A DNA stretch of 64,000 nt from an uncultured Atopostipes sp. (lineage in GTDB: Bacteria > Bacillota > Bacilli > Lactobacillales > Carnobacteriaceae_A). Where the stretch lies: contig CAJUOQ010000004.1 in assembly GCA_910588235.1 (NCBI GenBank), positions 14,624 to 78,623 on the forward strand, written 5' to 3'. Of the stretch, positions 1 to 8,592 are shown in pieces. The position numbers and the translations under genes were made by a program. How positions within the stretch are numbered: position 1 is the stretch's first letter; every line of letters begins with the position of its first letter. The notes below the pieces were generated by a model. That model was not told the origin of the DNA and searched no databases. It saw only the letters and a list, made by a program, of their open reading frames with translations.

Positions 1-51
1 TCGCCAAGACACAATATACTCTTATAATTTCAATGCTTCCTCTATAAACAG

Positions 52-90
52 AAAATAAAAAGGAAGATATGACCATGCGCCATATCTCCC
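52..90 (-). terminator. Terminator of the aldehyde dehydrogenase gene
   Basis: On the minus strand, GGAGATATG pairs with CATATCTTCC around a GCGCATGGT loop (one bulged base), followed by TTTTTATTTT. It lies about 50 bases past the stop of the aldehyde dehydrogenase gene. The first 50 bases of the window show nothing else. Confidence 0.65.
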
Positions 91-139
91 CAATACATTT
101 TTACAGGAAATTTTGATCTTTAGATTTTACTTTAATTTT

Positions 140-1543
140 TTATAGGAATAGAGATTTGATTTCTAGATAATCTTCGACACCGTAAATACCGTTTTCGCGT
201 CCACGACCGGATTCTTTATAACCACCGAAGGGCGCTTTTGCTACTCGGGCACCTTGGTTGACAAAAATATTTCCGGTACGTAATTGGGCAGCTACTTTTT
301 CGGCGTCCTCTTGTGGACCAACGACCGCGCCAGATAAGCCGTACACTACATCATTTGCGAGTTCAACGGCTTCTTCTTCGGTTTGGTAAGTGATGACATT
401 TAATACAGGACCAAAAATTTCTTCTTGGGAAATCGTCATGTCATTATCTGCAATAAAGACTGTGGGCTCAACGTAATAGCCGGTTCGATCGATTTTATTG
501 CCTCCGACCAGTACTTCAGCTCCTTCTTTTTTACCTGTTTCAATATAGTCTAACACCGTTTGTTGCTGATCTTCAGAAACCATCGGGCCTACTGTTGTTT
601 CTCGCTCTGTTGGGTCGCCAATAACGACGGCTTTATCATAATAATCAAGGATCATTTGTTTCGTCTCTTCAAGCTCATCTTCAGGAACTAAAAGACGGGT
701 AAGAGCCGTACAAGTTTGTCCTTGGTTATTCAATACCGTGTCCATAGCTTGTTTGACAGCTGCTTTTAAGTCGCCGCCTTTCAAGTAAACGAGTGGAGAT
801 TTTCCACCAAGCTCTAAAACAATTTGTTTAATACCATCTGATGCATTGGCGTACATTTGTTTACCAACGTTCGTGGAGCCGGTAAATGAAATAACATCGA
901 CATCTTCGTGTTTTGATAAATAATCACCGGTTGAGCTACCACTACCTGTGACTAAGTTAAACACTCCTTTTGGTAAACCTGCTTGATCAATTAATTTGGC
1001 ATAGAGCAAAGCAGTTAAAGGGGTATTTGTTGGTGGGTTCACGACCACAGTATTGCCCGCTAAAATAGCAGGAGTAATTTTACGTTGGATTTGGTTAATG
1101 GGGTAGTTCCAAGGTGTAATACAAGCAACCACTCCATAACCTTCTTTGATTACTTTAGCCGTATCTTCATAATATTCAAAATCATATTCCTTCACTGCAT
1201 CAATCGTTGCGCGCATTTCATTTAGTGGTTGAGGAGCTTGGCTTTCTTCTACGTAAGTACGAGCTGACCCTAATTCGGCAACAATTGTATCTGCAATTTC
1301 TTGTTGATGTTTTTCAATTTCATCATAAATTTTTTCCATGTATTCGACTCGTTCGTCGACGGAAGTTGCGTTCCAGCTTGGAAAAGCTTCTTTAGCAGCA
1401 GCTACTGCTTTATCGACATCTTCTTCTGTTCCAATCGCCACACCATCGAAAACTTCTTCTGTCGCTGGGTTAATAACATCTGAGGTTTCATTTCCTGTTG
1501 AATCTGTCCATTGTCCATTGATATAAAGTTGGTGCTGTGACAC
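140..1543 (-). CDS. NAD(P)-dependent aldehyde dehydrogenase family protein
   Basis: This 467-residue protein should oxidise an aldehyde to its acid in the cytoplasm; the substrate cannot be told. The catalytic motifs are visible: PWNYPIN near residue 144, the general-base Glu in LELGGKSP (E244) and the nucleophile in NNQGQTCT (C278). The length is near the family norm of about 480. The start is GTG with AAAGGAGG seven bases upstream. One oddity is VVVNPPTNTP near residue 168: most family members have a coenzyme-binding Lys (VxKPxE) where this has Asn. It is transcribed alone, divergently from the polyphosphate enzyme gene. Confidence 0.9.
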   Translation of the reverse strand: MSQHQLYINGQWTDSTGNETSDVINPATEEVFDGVAIGTEEDVDKAVAAAKEAFPSWNATSVDERVEYMEKIYDEIEKHQQEIADTIVAELGSARTYVEESQAPQPLNEMRATIDAVKEYDFEYYEDTAKVIKEGYGVVACITPWNYPINQIQRKITPAILAGNTVVVNPPTNTPLTALLYAKLIDQAGLPKGVFNLVTGSGSSTGDYLSKHEDVDVISFTGSTNVGKQMYANASDGIKQIVLELGGKSPLVYLKGGDLKAAVKQAMDTVLNNQGQTCTALTRLLVPEDELEETKQMILDYYDKAVVIGDPTERETTVGPMVSEDQQQTVLDYIETGKKEGAEVLVGGNKIDRTGYYVEPTVFIADNDMTISQEEIFGPVLNVITYQTEEEAVELANDVVYGLSGAVVGPQEDAEKVAAQLRTGNIFVNQGARVAKAPFGGYKESGRGRENGIYGVEDYLEIKSLFL

Positions 1544-1709
1544 GAAAATTCCTCCTTTGGTTATTCCTTTTATATTTACAATTTTATTATCTCGGAGAAT
1601 TTTTTTAAGTGCAATGATTTCGCATAGGAATAGAAGTTTTTTATTTTTGTTTTAACGATTCTTGACGTATCATTGGTGTGTAGAGAACAGAATACGTAGA
1701 GGAAGGGTG

Positions 1710-3194
1710 ATGAAATTGTTACCGAGTAAAGATGAGTTTCGCGAAGAATTACCAGAAAATGTTGTTGAAGCGGATTTAGAGGATTTAGGTGCTTATTTTG
1801 CGACGTTACAGCGAGAATTGAAAGAGACAGAAAAAAGTATGTTAGTGATTGTAGACGGTTGGGAGTCTTCAGGTAAAGGGCATTTGTTGAAAGAATTAAC
1901 GCGGCCACTTGATCCCAAGCATTATAAAGTGAGCGTCTTTGAAGAGGCTTCGGAACAGGAAGACGCGCATCCTTATCTTTATCGATTTTTCATGCGAGCG
2001 CCTGCTAAAGGACAAATTTCCTTTTTTGATCGTAGTTTTTACTATGACTTACTAGATGATGTGACATTGACGGACGGAGCACTCGAAAGTTTTATTCAGG
2101 ATATTCACTTTTTAGAAAAAGCGTTAGCGGATGATGATACTTTAATTGTTAAGTTCTTTCTACATCAAACGGAAGCGGAAATGGAAAATAATATTAAAAC
2201 GTTGGAAAGAGATCCCTATCGGCAAGTCCGTTTGGATGAGAGAGATTATAGACAACTAAATTATTATGACGCCTATTATCAACATTTTTCAGAAGTTATT
2301 GCGCGTACAAATGCGCCGAGTGCACCATGGGATATATTATTTGTCGATAATCGTAAAGATACAGTAAAAAAAGCGCTCGAATTATGCGTTAATCGTTTAG
2401 AATTATTTTTAAATACAGATACAACGCGTGAAGAGACTGAATTGCCAAAACTCCCTCAAAATGAAGCAGATTTGCCGCTTGCTCAAGTAGATTTTACGAA
2501 AAAGATCACAGATACCGAATATGAGCAAGAGCTTATGCATTTGCAGAAGCGAGCAAGAGATTTGCTCTACCAAGTGTATCTCGAAGGAAAAGCAGTGATT
2601 GTAGCTTATGAAGGCACAGACGCCGCGGGCAAAGATGGTAATATCGAACGTTTAACGCGCTATATGGATCCGCGCGGTTATGAGGTAGCAACAGTGTCTG
2701 AACCCACTAAGGACGAACGTGCGCATCATTACTTGTGGCGTTTCTACCGCGAATTTCCAACAAAAGGACGCATGACGATTTTTGATCGCAGCTGGTATGG
2801 ACGTGTGTTGGTGGAGCGCATTGAACGACTGACTCCTACTTATCGTTGGCAGGAAGCATACCGTGAGATTAATCAAATGGAACAAAGTTTAATCGCTGAC
2901 GATTATTTAGTATTAAAATATCTCTTAGTGATTGATGAAGAAGAACAGTTAGAACGATTTGAAAAAAGAGCTGAAGATCCAATGAAACAATATAAATTAA
3001 CCGCTGAAGACTGGCGCGCACATGAGCAATTCGCTGAATATGAACAAGCGATGAACGAGATGGTCTTTTACACTTCCACGCCAGAAGCTCCGTGGAAGGT
3101 GATTAGCGGGAATGATAAAAGATATGCGCGACTGGCTGTCCTGAAAGATTTTATTACCCGCGTTTCAGAGTATCTAGAAAGTGAAAAGGATTAA
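1710..3194 (+). CDS. pap: Polyphosphate:AMP phosphotransferase (two-domain PPK2 family)
   Basis: This 494-residue protein has two tandem PPK2 domains, as in class II PPK2 enzymes that phosphorylate AMP to ADP with polyphosphate. The second half carries the better motifs: Walker A EGTDAAGKDG (301-310) and the lid FDRSWYGRVLVER (358-370). The first half has DGWESSGKG (about 50-57) and FDRSF (107-111) without the full lid, so it is probably the non-catalytic domain. The start is set by AGAGGAAGG just before ATG at 1710; GTG at 1707 is possible, and an ATG 48 bases upstream lacks a binding site. It is monocistronic. The specificity (AMP rather than a nucleoside diphosphate) rests on the two-domain layout. 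Confidence 0.88.
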   Translation: MKLLPSKDEFREELPENVVEADLEDLGAYFATLQRELKETEKSMLVIVDGWESSGKGHLLKELTRPLDPKHYKVSVFEEASEQEDAHPYLYRFFMRAPAKGQISFFDRSFYYDLLDDVTLTDGALESFIQDIHFLEKALADDDTLIVKFFLHQTEAEMENNIKTLERDPYRQVRLDERDYRQLNYYDAYYQHFSEVIARTNAPSAPWDILFVDNRKDTVKKALELCVNRLELFLNTDTTREETELPKLPQNEADLPLAQVDFTKKITDTEYEQELMHLQKRARDLLYQVYLEGKAVIVAYEGTDAAGKDGNIERLTRYMDPRGYEVATVSEPTKDERAHHYLWRFYREFPTKGRMTIFDRSWYGRVLVERIERLTPTYRWQEAYREINQMEQSLIADDYLVLKYLLVIDEEEQLERFEKRAEDPMKQYKLTAEDWRAHEQFAEYEQAMNEMVFYTSTPEAPWKVISGNDKRYARLAVLKDFITRVSEYLESEKD

Positions 3195-3200
3195 ATTTTG

Positions 3201-3367
3201 TGCTATTATATGAGAACTTCAAGGAGTTGAACGAAGGGACAGAGTACAAATTATGTTTATAAAGATTCTCGTTTTGGAGAACAAATGATTAAAATACGAT
3301 TTATTGCAACACACGAACAATTCAAGAAAAAATAGGAATACCATGTTAATTGCATGGTATTTTCTTT
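3201..3367 (+). promoter_or_regulatory. Extended -10 promoter and terminator upstream of dnaX (leader or short RNA)
   Basis: An extended -10 (TGC-TATTAT, 3201-3209) directly after the pap stop is followed by about 120 bases without an ORF, and then a 9-bp hairpin AATACCATG/CATGGTATT (3337-3361) with a U-rich tail. Inside are GAACGAAGGGACAGAGTA, which resembles the base of a T-box stem I, and a small TTCTC/GAGAA hairpin. No T-box sequence follows. It could be an attenuated dnaX leader, a short RNA or a riboswitch remnant. The terminator is the firmest part. Confidence 0.4.
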
Positions 3368-3409
3368 ATAATAAGGGAGTAAGAGAAATTTTTAAGGGTG
3401 AATAAAATA

Positions 3410-5164
3410 ATGACTTATCAAGCCTTATATCGTGTTTGGCGACCGCAAACATTTAAAGACGTTTCGGGACAGAGTATGATTACCCAAACACTACAAAATG
3501 CTATTCGACAAGGTACGCCCAGTCATGCTTATTTATTTACAGGACCACGAGGGACTGGAAAAACAAGTGTGGCCAAGATATTTTCTAAAGCGATTAACTG
3601 TCCAAATTCGACAGATGGCGAACCATGTAACGAATGTGCAATTTGTCAACAAATTACAGATGGCAGTCTAGGTGACGTGATCGAAATTGACGCAGCTAGT
3701 AACAACGGGGTAGAAGAGATTCGAGATATTCGAGAGAAAGCAAATTATGCCCCAACCCAAGCAAAATATAAAGTATATATTATTGACGAGGTTCATATGT
3801 TATCGATGGGCGCTTTTAATGCCTTATTGAAAACATTAGAAGAACCACCCAAAAATGTGGTGTTTTTACTTGCGACAACAGAACCTCATAAGATCCCATT
3901 AACGATCATCTCCCGCACACAGCGATTTGATTTCCGACGTATTTCGCAAGAAGATATTATTAACCGTATGGAATATATATTAGAAGAACAAGGTATCGAG
4001 TATGAAGAGGATGCTTTACTTTTAATTGCGAAAGCAGCTGAAGGTGGGATGCGTGATGGTTTAAGTATTTTAGATCAGGCGCTTTCTTTTCATGACGATA
4101 AAATATTAACGGAAGATATTCAAAGAATTACAGGTAGTGTAACGCAAGATCTACTCGAAGATTATTTAGAAGCACTAACAGAACAAAACACAAAAGTTGC
4201 TCTGAACCTTCTACAAAATTTATTAGCGGAAGGAAAAGACGCGGGACGTTTTGTCGAGGATGTTATTTTATTTGCACGAGACATGCTTTTATATCAAAAT
4301 ACGAATGAGCAGACCCCCTCGCTCTTCAAGACCGCAAAGTTTAGTGATGAATTTGCGACCTTAGCTTCAAATATTCCCGAAGATTTTTTATATGATGTGA
4401 TTCGAGTATTTAACGATACACAGCAAGAATTGCGTTTAAGTAATCATGCGGAAGTTTATTTAGAAGTCGCAACGATTAAACTGGCACAAAGAGAAGTGAC
4501 TGCAGAAGAAGCACCAGAAGAGGATGCAATAGCAGCTCCTGCCGAACAAATGGCAGCTGTTTCAAATGAGGATATTAAAAAGCTACAAGAAGAGTTGTTG
4601 AGTGTTAAAAGTGAACTTACGGCTATAAAAGAAAATGGCGGAGCGCCGAATCAAAAATCAGCCAAAAAAGTAGCACCTAAAAATCCAGCTGGGAACTTTA
4701 AAGCAGATCGAAATGCTGTTTATAAAGTATTATCCGAAGCAACCCATGAGGACCTTCGCGAAATTAAATCTGTCTGGGTCGATGTCTTAGATGTTCTTGA
4801 AGTAGGACAAAAAGCACTCCTAAACAATTCGGAACCCGTAGCCGCAAGTCCTGAAGCTTTAGTGATAAAATTTCAGTATGGTATTTTATGCGAACGAGCA
4901 CAGGCAGATGAAACTTTACACCAAACAGTCAATGACTATTTAGAAAAAGTCATCAATAAAAGAATTGATCTTGTCTACGTAACCAGCCAAGAGTGGCCGG
5001 AAGTACGTCAAGACTATATCAACCAGATGAAAGAAAAAGACACATCAGATAATGATGAGACCAATGAAAATTCTAAAGACCAACCTTCGGAAAAAAAAGA
5101 AGATGAAGTCGTTTCAAAAGCGGTCGAATTTTTCGGAGAAGACGTCGTTGAAATTATTGATTAA
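3410..5164 (+). CDS. dnaX: DNA polymerase III subunits gamma/tau
   Basis: This is the clamp-loader ATPase that loads the sliding clamp at the replication fork. The 584-residue protein shows Walker A GPRGTGKTS (45-53), a zinc module with Cys 64, 73, 76 and 79, Walker B IIDEVH, and SRT with the arginine finger (168-170). A charged linker and a tau-type C-terminal region follow. The family begins with M-[ST]-YQALYRV, which fixes the start at 3410; the in-frame GTG at 3398 overlaps the ribosome binding site TTTAAGGG. ebfC follows after about 20 bases and recR after that, the usual Firmicutes order. Confidence 0.96.
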   Translation: MTYQALYRVWRPQTFKDVSGQSMITQTLQNAIRQGTPSHAYLFTGPRGTGKTSVAKIFSKAINCPNSTDGEPCNECAICQQITDGSLGDVIEIDAASNNGVEEIRDIREKANYAPTQAKYKVYIIDEVHMLSMGAFNALLKTLEEPPKNVVFLLATTEPHKIPLTIISRTQRFDFRRISQEDIINRMEYILEEQGIEYEEDALLLIAKAAEGGMRDGLSILDQALSFHDDKILTEDIQRITGSVTQDLLEDYLEALTEQNTKVALNLLQNLLAEGKDAGRFVEDVILFARDMLLYQNTNEQTPSLFKTAKFSDEFATLASNIPEDFLYDVIRVFNDTQQELRLSNHAEVYLEVATIKLAQREVTAEEAPEEDAIAAPAEQMAAVSNEDIKKLQEELLSVKSELTAIKENGGAPNQKSAKKVAPKNPAGNFKADRNAVYKVLSEATHEDLREIKSVWVDVLDVLEVGQKALLNNSEPVAASPEALVIKFQYGILCERAQADETLHQTVNDYLEKVINKRIDLVYVTSQEWPEVRQDYINQMKEKDTSDNDETNENSKDQPSEKKEDEVVSKAVEFFGEDVVEIID

Positions 5165-5186
5165 AAAAAATTAGAGGAGAATTATT

Positions 5187-5498
5187 ATGCGTGGAAATAT
5201 GAAAAACATGATGAAACAAATGCAAAAAATGCAGAAAGAGATGAGCCAATCTCAAGAAAAACTGAATGAAACAGAATTTACAGGCGTAGCAAATGATGAT
5301 TTAGTAAAAATTACAATGAATGGTAAAAGAGAAGTTCAATCAGTAGATGTCAAAGAAGACATTGCTGAAATGGGCGATTCAGAATTTTTAGAAGACTTAA
5401 TTTTACTTGCATTAAATGATGTTCTTGGTCAAATTGATGATGAAACGGAACAGGTCATGGGCAAGTATACAAATGATCTAAATATTCCAGGATTCTAA
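5187..5498 (+). CDS. ebfC: YbaB/EbfC family nucleoid-associated protein
   Basis: This small protein (103 residues) binds DNA as a dimer. It has the family layout: a Met/Gln/Lys-rich first helix (residues 4-30, with repeated MKQMQKMQKEM), the TGVANDDLVKITMNGKREV strand region and an acidic C-terminal helix. The start has AGAGGAG upstream. It sits between dnaX and recR as in most bacteria, which suggests a link to replication or repair that is still poorly defined. Confidence 0.93.
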   Translation: MRGNMKNMMKQMQKMQKEMSQSQEKLNETEFTGVANDDLVKITMNGKREVQSVDVKEDIAEMGDSEFLEDLILLALNDVLGQIDDETEQVMGKYTNDLNIPGF

Positions 5499-5533
5499 TG
5501 GAAGCCTGGATGTAAGAAAGCAGGCGTTATAAA

Positions 5534-6130
5534 ATGTATTATCCAGAACCGATTTCGCGTTTGATGGAAAGCTATATGAAGCTTCCGGGAATTGGCGAGA
5601 AAACCGCTTCCCGTTTAGCTTTTTATACAGTAAGTATGAAAGAAGAAGATGTCACGGACTTTGCGAAGAATTTAGTCAGCGTGAAGCGTGATTTAACTTA
5701 TTGTTCAAATTGTGGAAATATTACAGACAGTGATCCATGTGCAATTTGTGCGGATAAAAACCGTGATCAGTCTGTCATTTTAGTTGTTGAACAAGCGAAG
5801 GATGTAGCGTCCCTAGAAAAAATGCAAGAATACAATGGGCAATATCATGTGCTGCATGGGGTCTTATCTCCTATAGAAGGAACAGGCCCTGAAGACATTA
5901 ATATTCCCCCATTATTAAAAAGACTTCAAAATGAAGAAGTCAAAGAAGTAATTATTGCAACAAACGCAAACGTTGAAGGGGAAGCAACCGCAACTTATCT
6001 GTCACGTCTTATTAAACCCGCCGAGATTAAAGTATCGCGACTTGCGCATGGTTTATCTGTAGGAAGCGACATTGAATATGCGGATGAAGTCACTTTACTC
6101 AAAGCTGTTCAAGGACGAACAGAGATGTAA
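5534..6130 (+). CDS. recR: Recombination protein RecR
   Basis: RecR works with RecF and RecO to load RecA on single-stranded gaps. The protein has 198 residues, the normal length. It contains a helix-hairpin-helix (LPGIGEKTASRL, 17-28), a four-Cys zinc finger (C57, C60, C69, C72) and a Toprim domain starting at ILVVEQAKD. It is the last gene of the dnaX-ebfC-recR group; a repeat array follows 50 bases after the stop. Confidence 0.96.
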   Translation: MYYPEPISRLMESYMKLPGIGEKTASRLAFYTVSMKEEDVTDFAKNLVSVKRDLTYCSNCGNITDSDPCAICADKNRDQSVILVVEQAKDVASLEKMQEYNGQYHVLHGVLSPIEGTGPEDINIPPLLKRLQNEEVKEVIIATNANVEGEATATYLSRLIKPAEIKVSRLAHGLSVGSDIEYADEVTLLKAVQGRTEM

Positions 6131-6180
6131 GCGAGTTTGAATGATACAAAGGATCCGACTTTTAAGGTAAATCTGAAATG

Positions 6181-6300
6181 TTTCGCTCAAAACAGATTAG
6201 AGCGAAACAAATCGGGAATATCTCGCTCAAAACAGATTAGAGCGAAACAAACCGGGAATATCTCGCTCAAAACCATTTTCAGCGAAACAAACCTGAATAA
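6181..6300 (+). repeat. Array of three 40-bp hairpin repeats (family A)
   Basis: Three head-to-tail 40-bp units start at 6181, 6221 and 6261. Units 1 and 2 each hold the perfect inverted repeat CGCTC/GAGCG (CGCTCAAAACAGATTAGAGCG), extended to TTTCGCTC/GAGCGAAA in unit 1. The first unit begins TTTCG and the later ones TCTCG. The same family recurs in the opposite orientation at 31165-31364. A 67-codon frame crosses the array, but it only translates the repeat and is not annotated. Confidence 0.9.
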
Positions 6301-6357
6301 AAATTTAAGGAACCCCCAGAATCATAAAAATCAGGAATAAAAAGTGAGGATGAGACA

Positions 6358-6798
6358 ATGTTTGGAGTAGAAATTGATTTTATCGTATCTGATAGCTTAG
6401 CTGCTTTATCTTTGTACGAAAAAATATTCGAAGTAGAACGTATTGAAGTATCCAACTTGCCACAGGGTGAAAATGAAGCTGTTTTTGAAATTTATGGGAC
6501 TCGTTTTCATCTGTTAGATGAAAATCCGGAGTTCCACTTGTTCGCTCCAAAAGAGGATCATCCGACCACGATGTGGATAAATATTAGTGTTCCTGATATC
6601 CGTGCCACGTATACACGAGCAATGGAAGCTGGCTGCACTGAACTTCAAGCAGTTGTTGAACTTTCTGCATATGGCGTATCGAATGCTTCTTTTGTTGATC
6701 CGTTCGGTTACCAATGGATGCTTCATGAAATCCATGAAGTTGTTAGCCACGAAGAACGTCTTCAATTATGGGAAAATCGAAAAAAATCAGGCGAATGA
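6358..6798 (+). CDS. VOC (glyoxalase/PhnB-like) family protein
   Basis: This 146-residue protein has the beta-alpha-beta-beta-beta fold pattern of the vicinal oxygen chelate family, in two half-repeats: FIVSDSLAALSLYEKIF near the start and VPDIRATYTRAMEAG after residue 75, ending in FVDPFGYQWMLHE. That final motif is typical of PhnB-like members. No substrate can be inferred; glyoxalase, antibiotic binding and a non-enzymatic role are all open. GTGAGGA precedes the ATG. The acetyltransferase gene follows 23 bases later and is probably co-transcribed. Confidence 0.78.
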   Translation: MFGVEIDFIVSDSLAALSLYEKIFEVERIEVSNLPQGENEAVFEIYGTRFHLLDENPEFHLFAPKEDHPTTMWINISVPDIRATYTRAMEAGCTELQAVVELSAYGVSNASFVDPFGYQWMLHEIHEVVSHEERLQLWENRKKSGE

Positions 6799-6821
6799 AT
6801 CTAAATTTCAGGAGTGATTAA

Positions 6822-7349
6822 ATGCAAGATTGTATTTTAATGAAACCGGATGCCTCATTTGCGGAAGAGATCCAACTGTTTCGTATGGAAATGCTGCTTG
6901 CAGAAAGCTCCATGGATGGCACGGGGCAATTACGTCATATGCACGATAGTTCAGAATGGTTGGCTTTTAACCAGCGCTTCGAAAATGAAGAAACGGTTCC
7001 TGACCATTTTGTACCTGCGGAACAATTTATTTATGTTCGACTAGAAGACCAAACCATCGTAGGTATGATCCAAATCCGTCATCGGTTAAATACTTTATTG
7101 CAAAATTATGGAGGTCACATTGGTTATTCCATACGGCCAAGCGAAAGAAAAAAAGGCTATGCGCGTCAAATGCTTAGAGATTGTCTGAAAATTTGTAAAG
7201 AAGCGAATCTTCAGCAAGTACTGATTACTTGTCGAGAAGATAATGAAGCAAGTAGACGAGTCATTTTAGCTAATGGTGGGGAGTACGAGAACACGGTTTA
7301 TGCTGAATCGAAAGATTTAATCATTGAAAGATACTGGATTTCACTCTAG
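6822..7349 (+). CDS. GNAT family N-acetyltransferase
   Basis: The 175-residue protein contains the acetyl-CoA binding segment of GNAT enzymes: IGYSIRPSERKKGYARQML around residues 100-119, followed by the usual strand and ITCREDNEASRRVILANGG. The acceptor substrate is unknown. The ribosome binding site CAGGAGTG is well placed. It follows the VOC gene and ends at a terminator. Confidence 0.86.
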   Translation: MQDCILMKPDASFAEEIQLFRMEMLLAESSMDGTGQLRHMHDSSEWLAFNQRFENEETVPDHFVPAEQFIYVRLEDQTIVGMIQIRHRLNTLLQNYGGHIGYSIRPSERKKGYARQMLRDCLKICKEANLQQVLITCREDNEASRRVILANGGEYENTVYAESKDLIIERYWISL

Positions 7350-7380
7350 CTCACTGTTTTTAAAAATAACCATTGAATTA

Positions 7381-7428
7381 AAAACATAGGGATAAGATAC
7401 AAAATATCTTCGAACTATGTTTTTTTTT
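7381..7428 (+). terminator. Terminator after the GNAT gene
   Basis: AAAACATAG (7381-7389) pairs with CTATGTTTT (7415-7423), and the T-run continues to 7428. It separates the VOC/GNAT pair from tmk. A TATAAT hexamer at 7522-7527 may be the -10 of the tmk promoter, but no good -35 is visible. Confidence 0.75.
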
Positions 7429-7563
7429 GAATATTCAGTAAAAAACGCTATAAATGGTTAGTGAAGCTTTAAACAATTTTTGACTCATGAAGAATTAATG
7501 GAAAAATTATTCATTCTAGCGTATAATTAGTCATGTAATATAGGAAGAACGGAGAGAAGTCGA

Positions 7564-8214
7564 TTGTCAGGATTATTTATTACAGTGGAAGGGCCAGATG
7601 GGGCAGGGAAATCTACACTAGTCGCTGCACTGAATCAACGCCTATCTGAAGCAATAACTGTTCCTTTAGTAACTACAAGAGAACCCGGTGGTAGTGATAT
7701 TGCAGAAAAAATACGTGCGGTAATCATTGACCCAAAGAACAAAAAAATGGATGATCGGACGGAAGCTTTACTTTTTGCTGCAAGTCGTCGTCAACATATT
7801 ATAGAAACGATTCAACCAGCCCTTGAGCGCGGTGAAGTTATTTTATGTGATCGCTTCGTTGATAGTTCAATTGCTTATCAAGGAGCAGGAAGAAAATTAG
7901 GAGTAGATAAAGTCGCGACTTTGAATCAATTTGCGACAGAGAATTTAACACCTGATTTAACTCTTTACTTAGATGTGGAGGCGCAAGTAGGTCTCAATCG
8001 CATTGGACACAAAAATTCAAAACGAAAGAAAGATCGCTTAGAAATGGAAAAAGTTTCTTTTCATAATCGCGTACGGGATGCTTATAAAACCTTATTAAAA
8101 GATAATCCTGAAAGAATTCAGTATATTGATGCAGCACAAGCGTCTGAAAGTGTCTTAGCGGATGCTTGGGAAATTGTTCAAACAAAACTACAAAAACACC
8201 AATTGTTAAAATAA
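7564..8214 (+). CDS. tmk: Thymidylate kinase
   Basis: Phosphorylates dTMP to dTDP. The 216-residue protein has the P-loop GPDGAGKST (10-18), the DRF motif in LCDRFVDSSIAYQG (94-107) and a lid region with RKKDRLE near residue 160. It starts at TTG with GGAGAG eight bases before; the next residues SGLFITVEGPDG match the usual family N-terminus, so the TTG start is trusted. It opens the operon tmk-darA-holB-yabA. Confidence 0.95.
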   Translation: MSGLFITVEGPDGAGKSTLVAALNQRLSEAITVPLVTTREPGGSDIAEKIRAVIIDPKNKKMDDRTEALLFAASRRQHIIETIQPALERGEVILCDRFVDSSIAYQGAGRKLGVDKVATLNQFATENLTPDLTLYLDVEAQVGLNRIGHKNSKRKKDRLEMEKVSFHNRVRDAYKTLLKDNPERIQYIDAAQASESVLADAWEIVQTKLQKHQLLK

Positions 8215-8235
8215 GGAAAGATACAGGAGGAGTTC

Positions 8236-8568
8236 ATGATGAAATTAGTTATTGCAATAGTTCAAGATGAAGATAGTAAAAAACTGAACGAAACGTTTAC
8301 TAAAAACGGTGTGCGCTCGACTCGATTAACCTCAACAGGTGGTTTTATGCGTGCCGGAAATAGTACGTTTATCGTGGGGATTGAAGACAATAAAGTAGAT
8401 GCTGTGATTGATATCATAGAAGATGTTTGTTCAACACGTGTTCAATCCATTATGTCTCCACCATCATATGATTTTAACTTTGAAATGAATTTAAACTACC
8501 CAGTCGACGTAGAAGTGGGCGGAGCAACAGTCTTTATTCTAGATGTTGATCAGTTTAAGAAAATATAA
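8236..8568 (+). CDS. darA: Cyclic di-AMP receptor protein (DarA/PstA, YaaQ family)
   Basis: A PII-like trimeric receptor for cyclic di-AMP, 110 residues. The family pattern is clear: KLVIAIVQDEDSKKL at the start, GVRSTRLTSTGGFMRAGNSTF in the middle and a C-terminal strand with GGATVFILDVDQF. AGGAGGAG precedes ATGATG, so the start is at 8236 or one codon later. It lies between tmk and holB as in Bacillus and Listeria. What it regulates is not known. Confidence 0.93.
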   Translation: MMKLVIAIVQDEDSKKLNETFTKNGVRSTRLTSTGGFMRAGNSTFIVGIEDNKVDAVIDIIEDVCSTRVQSIMSPPSYDFNFEMNLNYPVDVEVGGATVFILDVDQFKKI

Positions 8569-8592
8569 TTTTAAGTTTAGGAAGTATTTAAT

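Noticed and set aside
1576..1908. 110-codon minus-strand frame opposite the start of pap
   Set aside because: It is antisense to a well-supported gene, lacks a binding site and resembles no family.
3201..3367. SRP RNA gene, which neighbours dnaX in Bacillus
   Set aside because: The conserved GGAAGCAGC apical motif and the stem pairing of SRP RNA are absent.
3216..3367. T-box riboswitch
   Set aside because: A stem I-like start is seen, but the T-box sequence and antiterminator are missing and the downstream gene is not a synthetase or amino acid gene.
6137..6340. 67-codon plus-strand frame across the repeat array
   Set aside because: It is a translation of the 40-bp repeat units, with no ribosome binding site and biased Lys/Arg/Ser composition.
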